Source: Dehalococcoidia bacterium (lineage in GTDB: Bacteria > Chloroflexota > Dehalococcoidia > Dehalococcoidales > UBA3254). Taken from it: 5,818 nucleotides of DNA. The stretch covers positions 1-5,818 of the forward strand of contig JAUYDO010000223.1 of the NCBI GenBank assembly GCA_030691835.1, read 5' to 3'. This document shows positions 4,386 through 5,818 of the stretch, piece after piece (the stretch's first letter is position 1; each line of letters opens with the position of its first letter). The notes beneath the pieces are model-generated. The model was not told the DNA's origin and searched no databases. It worked only from the letters and a program-made list of their open reading frames with translations. The position numbers and the translations under genes are program-made.

Positions 4386-4433
4386 GCCGGAATCAGCCCA
4401 TCCTTCTCAAATAAATAGTTCGGGGACTATCCT
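4386..4433 (-). repeat. Imperfect direct repeat, copy 2 (right after the ABC permease gene)
   Basis: This 48-bp copy lies 810 bp from copy 1 in the same orientation, so the pair brackets the toxin-antitoxin operon. On the minus strand it opens a frame reading NYLFEKDGLIPAIQQLLV that continues to a stop at 4321-4319, just one base before the -35 of the toxin-antitoxin promoter. Several differences from copy 1 fall at third codon positions or give similar residues (Ile/Val), which hints at a former coding sequence. The 3' end of the permease gene lies two bases away. Confidence 0.65.
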
Positions 4434-4435
4434 AA

Positions 4436-5641
4436 CTATCCCCAAATCGCGTCCAGCAGCCTGATGCGGATAGTCCGCCAGACCGGCAGTAAGGCGCCCA
4501 CAATAGTAACGCCCAGGATGGTCAGGGCGGAACGGATGATGAGCGCCCGGTTCATAAACAGCGCCACGTCGCCAAAGGGGAAGTGGAAGGGGTAGCGCGC
4601 CTCCAGCGGCGTCACCGCATAGGTGTAGAGCAGCCAGGAAATGACGATACCCAGGATGGCGTAGAAAACGGCGCGCGCCACGTAGGACATGGTGATGGCC
4701 GCTGATGTGATGCCGATAGCGCGCCCGATGCCAATCTGCCGGCGCTTGTTGACCAGGTCAATGTAGGTCACGATAAAGACGGTGATACCGGCTACCAGGA
4801 GGTTGACCCCGAGCAATATCCCCTTGATAATGTCGAAGCTGGTGGTCATGCTGCGCACGATTCCGGCGGTATCCTGCCAGGTCTGGAAATCGAGGTTGTC
4901 GCGGAAGGTGGCAATCTCACTCATGACACGTTTAGCTTCACTGTCATTTCTTATCTTGACATAAACGGCGCTGGCCCGGTTGTTAGAGAGCGGGTTCACC
5001 GAGCGGAACTCGCGCTCGGTGACGAAGGCCTGCAGGTCGGTCTGCACGAACTCGGTGTAGAATATGCCCTTGACGCGGTACTGCTTCTTAATGCCGTTGG
5101 CGTAGCTAATTGATATTTTGTCGCCGGCGTGGACTGTCTTCAGGGAGCTGGCATAAAACTCGATTTGCGTGCGGTTATTGCCGGCCAGCTGTACCCCGAG
5201 CAGTATCTGGTCGAGGTCGCCTTCTTCCAGGTAGCTGCCTTCGAAGACGGCGTCGGCAATCTTGAAGACCTCTTTCTCGCGCCCGGGGACAACTGCTCTT
5301 ACGATACAGTTGGTGCGCTCTTCCTTGTAGCTGAGCTCGGCGCCCAGGGTGTTGCGGTAGGTAACAGCGACCACGCCATCGATTGTCTCAATCCGCTCCA
5401 TGAGCTTATCCACCTGGTTGATAACCGGTGGGTCGTTTTTGGACTCGACGATGACGTTGCTGGAGAAGGTATCGATGAGCTTATCATTGGCGCTGTAGAC
5501 GATGCCGTCGATGAGGCTGGGGACAAATAGCAGGTTCAGGTTGGCCAGGATGAGCATGGCGATGGTCAGCAGGGTAACACTCATGTTGCCGCGGATGATT
5601 GACTTGGCGGCCAGGAAAAAAGCGACCTCGAACGACCTCAT
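4436..5641 (-). CDS. ABC transporter permease, MacB/FtsX type
   Basis: 401 residues, the usual length for this family. There is one N-terminal membrane helix (about 20-42), a large extracytoplasmic MacB-like core domain (about 50-265, including GSYLEEGDLDQILLGVQLA), then three membrane helices (about 272-295, 318-341 and 366-388). Between helices two and three the cytoplasmic coupling segment KRRQIGIGRAIGIT (299-312) matches the RRREIGILRALG signature of FtsX domains, which contacts the ATPase. Members of this family extrude lipoproteins, peptides or drugs, or transmit mechanical force across the membrane, without a classical channel. The start overlaps the ATPase stop by four bases (ATGA) and is preceded by GGAG eight bases away, so the two are co-translated. 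The substrate is unknown, and no membrane fusion protein is visible in the window. Confidence 0.9.
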   Translation of the reverse strand: MRSFEVAFFLAAKSIIRGNMSVTLLTIAMLILANLNLLFVPSLIDGIVYSANDKLIDTFSSNVIVESKNDPPVINQVDKLMERIETIDGVVAVTYRNTLGAELSYKEERTNCIVRAVVPGREKEVFKIADAVFEGSYLEEGDLDQILLGVQLAGNNRTQIEFYASSLKTVHAGDKISISYANGIKKQYRVKGIFYTEFVQTDLQAFVTEREFRSVNPLSNNRASAVYVKIRNDSEAKRVMSEIATFRDNLDFQTWQDTAGIVRSMTTSFDIIKGILLGVNLLVAGITVFIVTYIDLVNKRRQIGIGRAIGITSAAITMSYVARAVFYAILGIVISWLLYTYAVTPLEARYPFHFPFGDVALFMNRALIIRSALTILGVTIVGALLPVWRTIRIRLLDAIWG

Positions 5642-5818
5642 GGCGATATCTCCCGATGTAGCTGGCCGTAGTCGACCAGCTTGCCGTCGCTCAGCGATAG
5701 CCAGTTGGTGGCGTATTTCCTGTCCTCAGGGTCGTGGGAGACAAAGACCACGGTGAGCTTCATGCCGGTGTTGAGCTTGACCAGCGTCTCCATTACCATG
5801 CGACTGGACACGGTGTCC
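5638..5818 (-). CDS. ABC transporter ATP-binding protein, C-terminal part (MacB/LolD type, runs off the window)
   Basis: The last 59 codons are visible, from just after the D-loop (DTVSSRMVMETL) through the H-loop region LTVVFVSHDPEDRKYA, whose histidine is the catalytic switch residue. The chain ends with LSLSDGKLVDYGQ, the usual closing strand. Walker A, the signature motif and Walker B lie outside the window, so its intactness cannot be judged. It should hydrolyse ATP to drive the permease encoded by the next gene, with which it shares ATGA. H-loop wording with SHDPEDR is slightly unusual; SHDP is common in LolD-like proteins. Confidence 0.88.
   Translation of the reverse strand, partial: DTVSSRMVMETLVKLNTGMKLTVVFVSHDPEDRKYATNWLSLSDGKLVDYGQLHREISP

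Noticed and set aside
236..4435. CRISPR array or rRNA gene anywhere in the spacers.
   Set aside because: No regularly spaced repeats with unique spacers and no rRNA-like conserved blocks were seen; the only direct repeats are the two described copies.
5129..5530. A 133-codon plus-strand frame inside the ABC permease gene.
   Set aside because: It is antisense to a clear FtsX-family protein and has no recognisable family features or ribosome binding site.
5806..5818. GGACACCGTGTCC, a 13-bp palindrome at the right end.
   Set aside because: It lies inside the conserved D-loop region of the ATPase coding sequence, where the codons explain it.

Overview
This 5.8 kb stretch is bacterial DNA. The best guess for the source is an uncultured anaerobe of the Chloroflexota (Dehalococcoidia-like). 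That rests on style only: a small ferredoxin heading a 2-oxoacid:ferredoxin oxidoreductase operon, a compact Tat operon with two TatA-type subunits, a NarL-type histidine kinase remnant and several flavodoxin-like oxidoreductases. No rRNA or other phylogenetic marker is present.

Layout. (1) 1-235, minus strand: a two-cluster 4Fe-4S ferredoxin (delta-subunit type), with the first codons of the next subunit overlapping its end. Its promoter carries a 16-bp perfect palindrome. (2) 236-736: a gene-poor 500-bp spacer holding a MITE-like inverted repeat, a possible terminator and the C-terminal stump of a histidine kinase. I found no convincing sigma-70 promoter for tat in it. (3) 737-1959, plus strand: tatA - second tatA/tatB-like gene - tatC, a complete minimal twin-arginine translocase with a GC hairpin between the first two genes and a 4-nt overlap between the last two. 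(4) 1960-2196: convergent intergenic DNA with two tRNA 3'-end fragments and two near-identical 15-bp palindromes (GGTAAT-N3-ATTACC). (5) 2197-3394, minus strand: two overlapping flavodoxin-fold oxidoreductase genes, the first with an iron-sulfur-flavoprotein-like cysteine motif, behind a recognisable promoter. (6) 3646-4256, minus strand: a ribbon-helix-helix antitoxin and MazF/PemK toxin pair with its own promoter, flanked by two imperfect direct repeats of about 48 bp. (7) 4436-5818, minus strand: a MacB/FtsX-type ABC permease and the C-terminus of its ATPase.

Composition differs between blocks. Single 60-nt lines counted in tatC (from 1561) and the permease (from 4681) are about 62% GC; lines in the flavodoxin gene (from 2701) and antitoxin (from 4081) are about 40-42%. 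With tRNA fragments on one side and repeats on the other, the 2.0-4.4 kb part reads as accessory DNA placed between two older operons. No clearly new multi-gene system is visible. The most unusual points are the arrangement gene end / repeat / promoter seen twice, the tRNA fragments with the paired palindromes beside them, and the composition switch.
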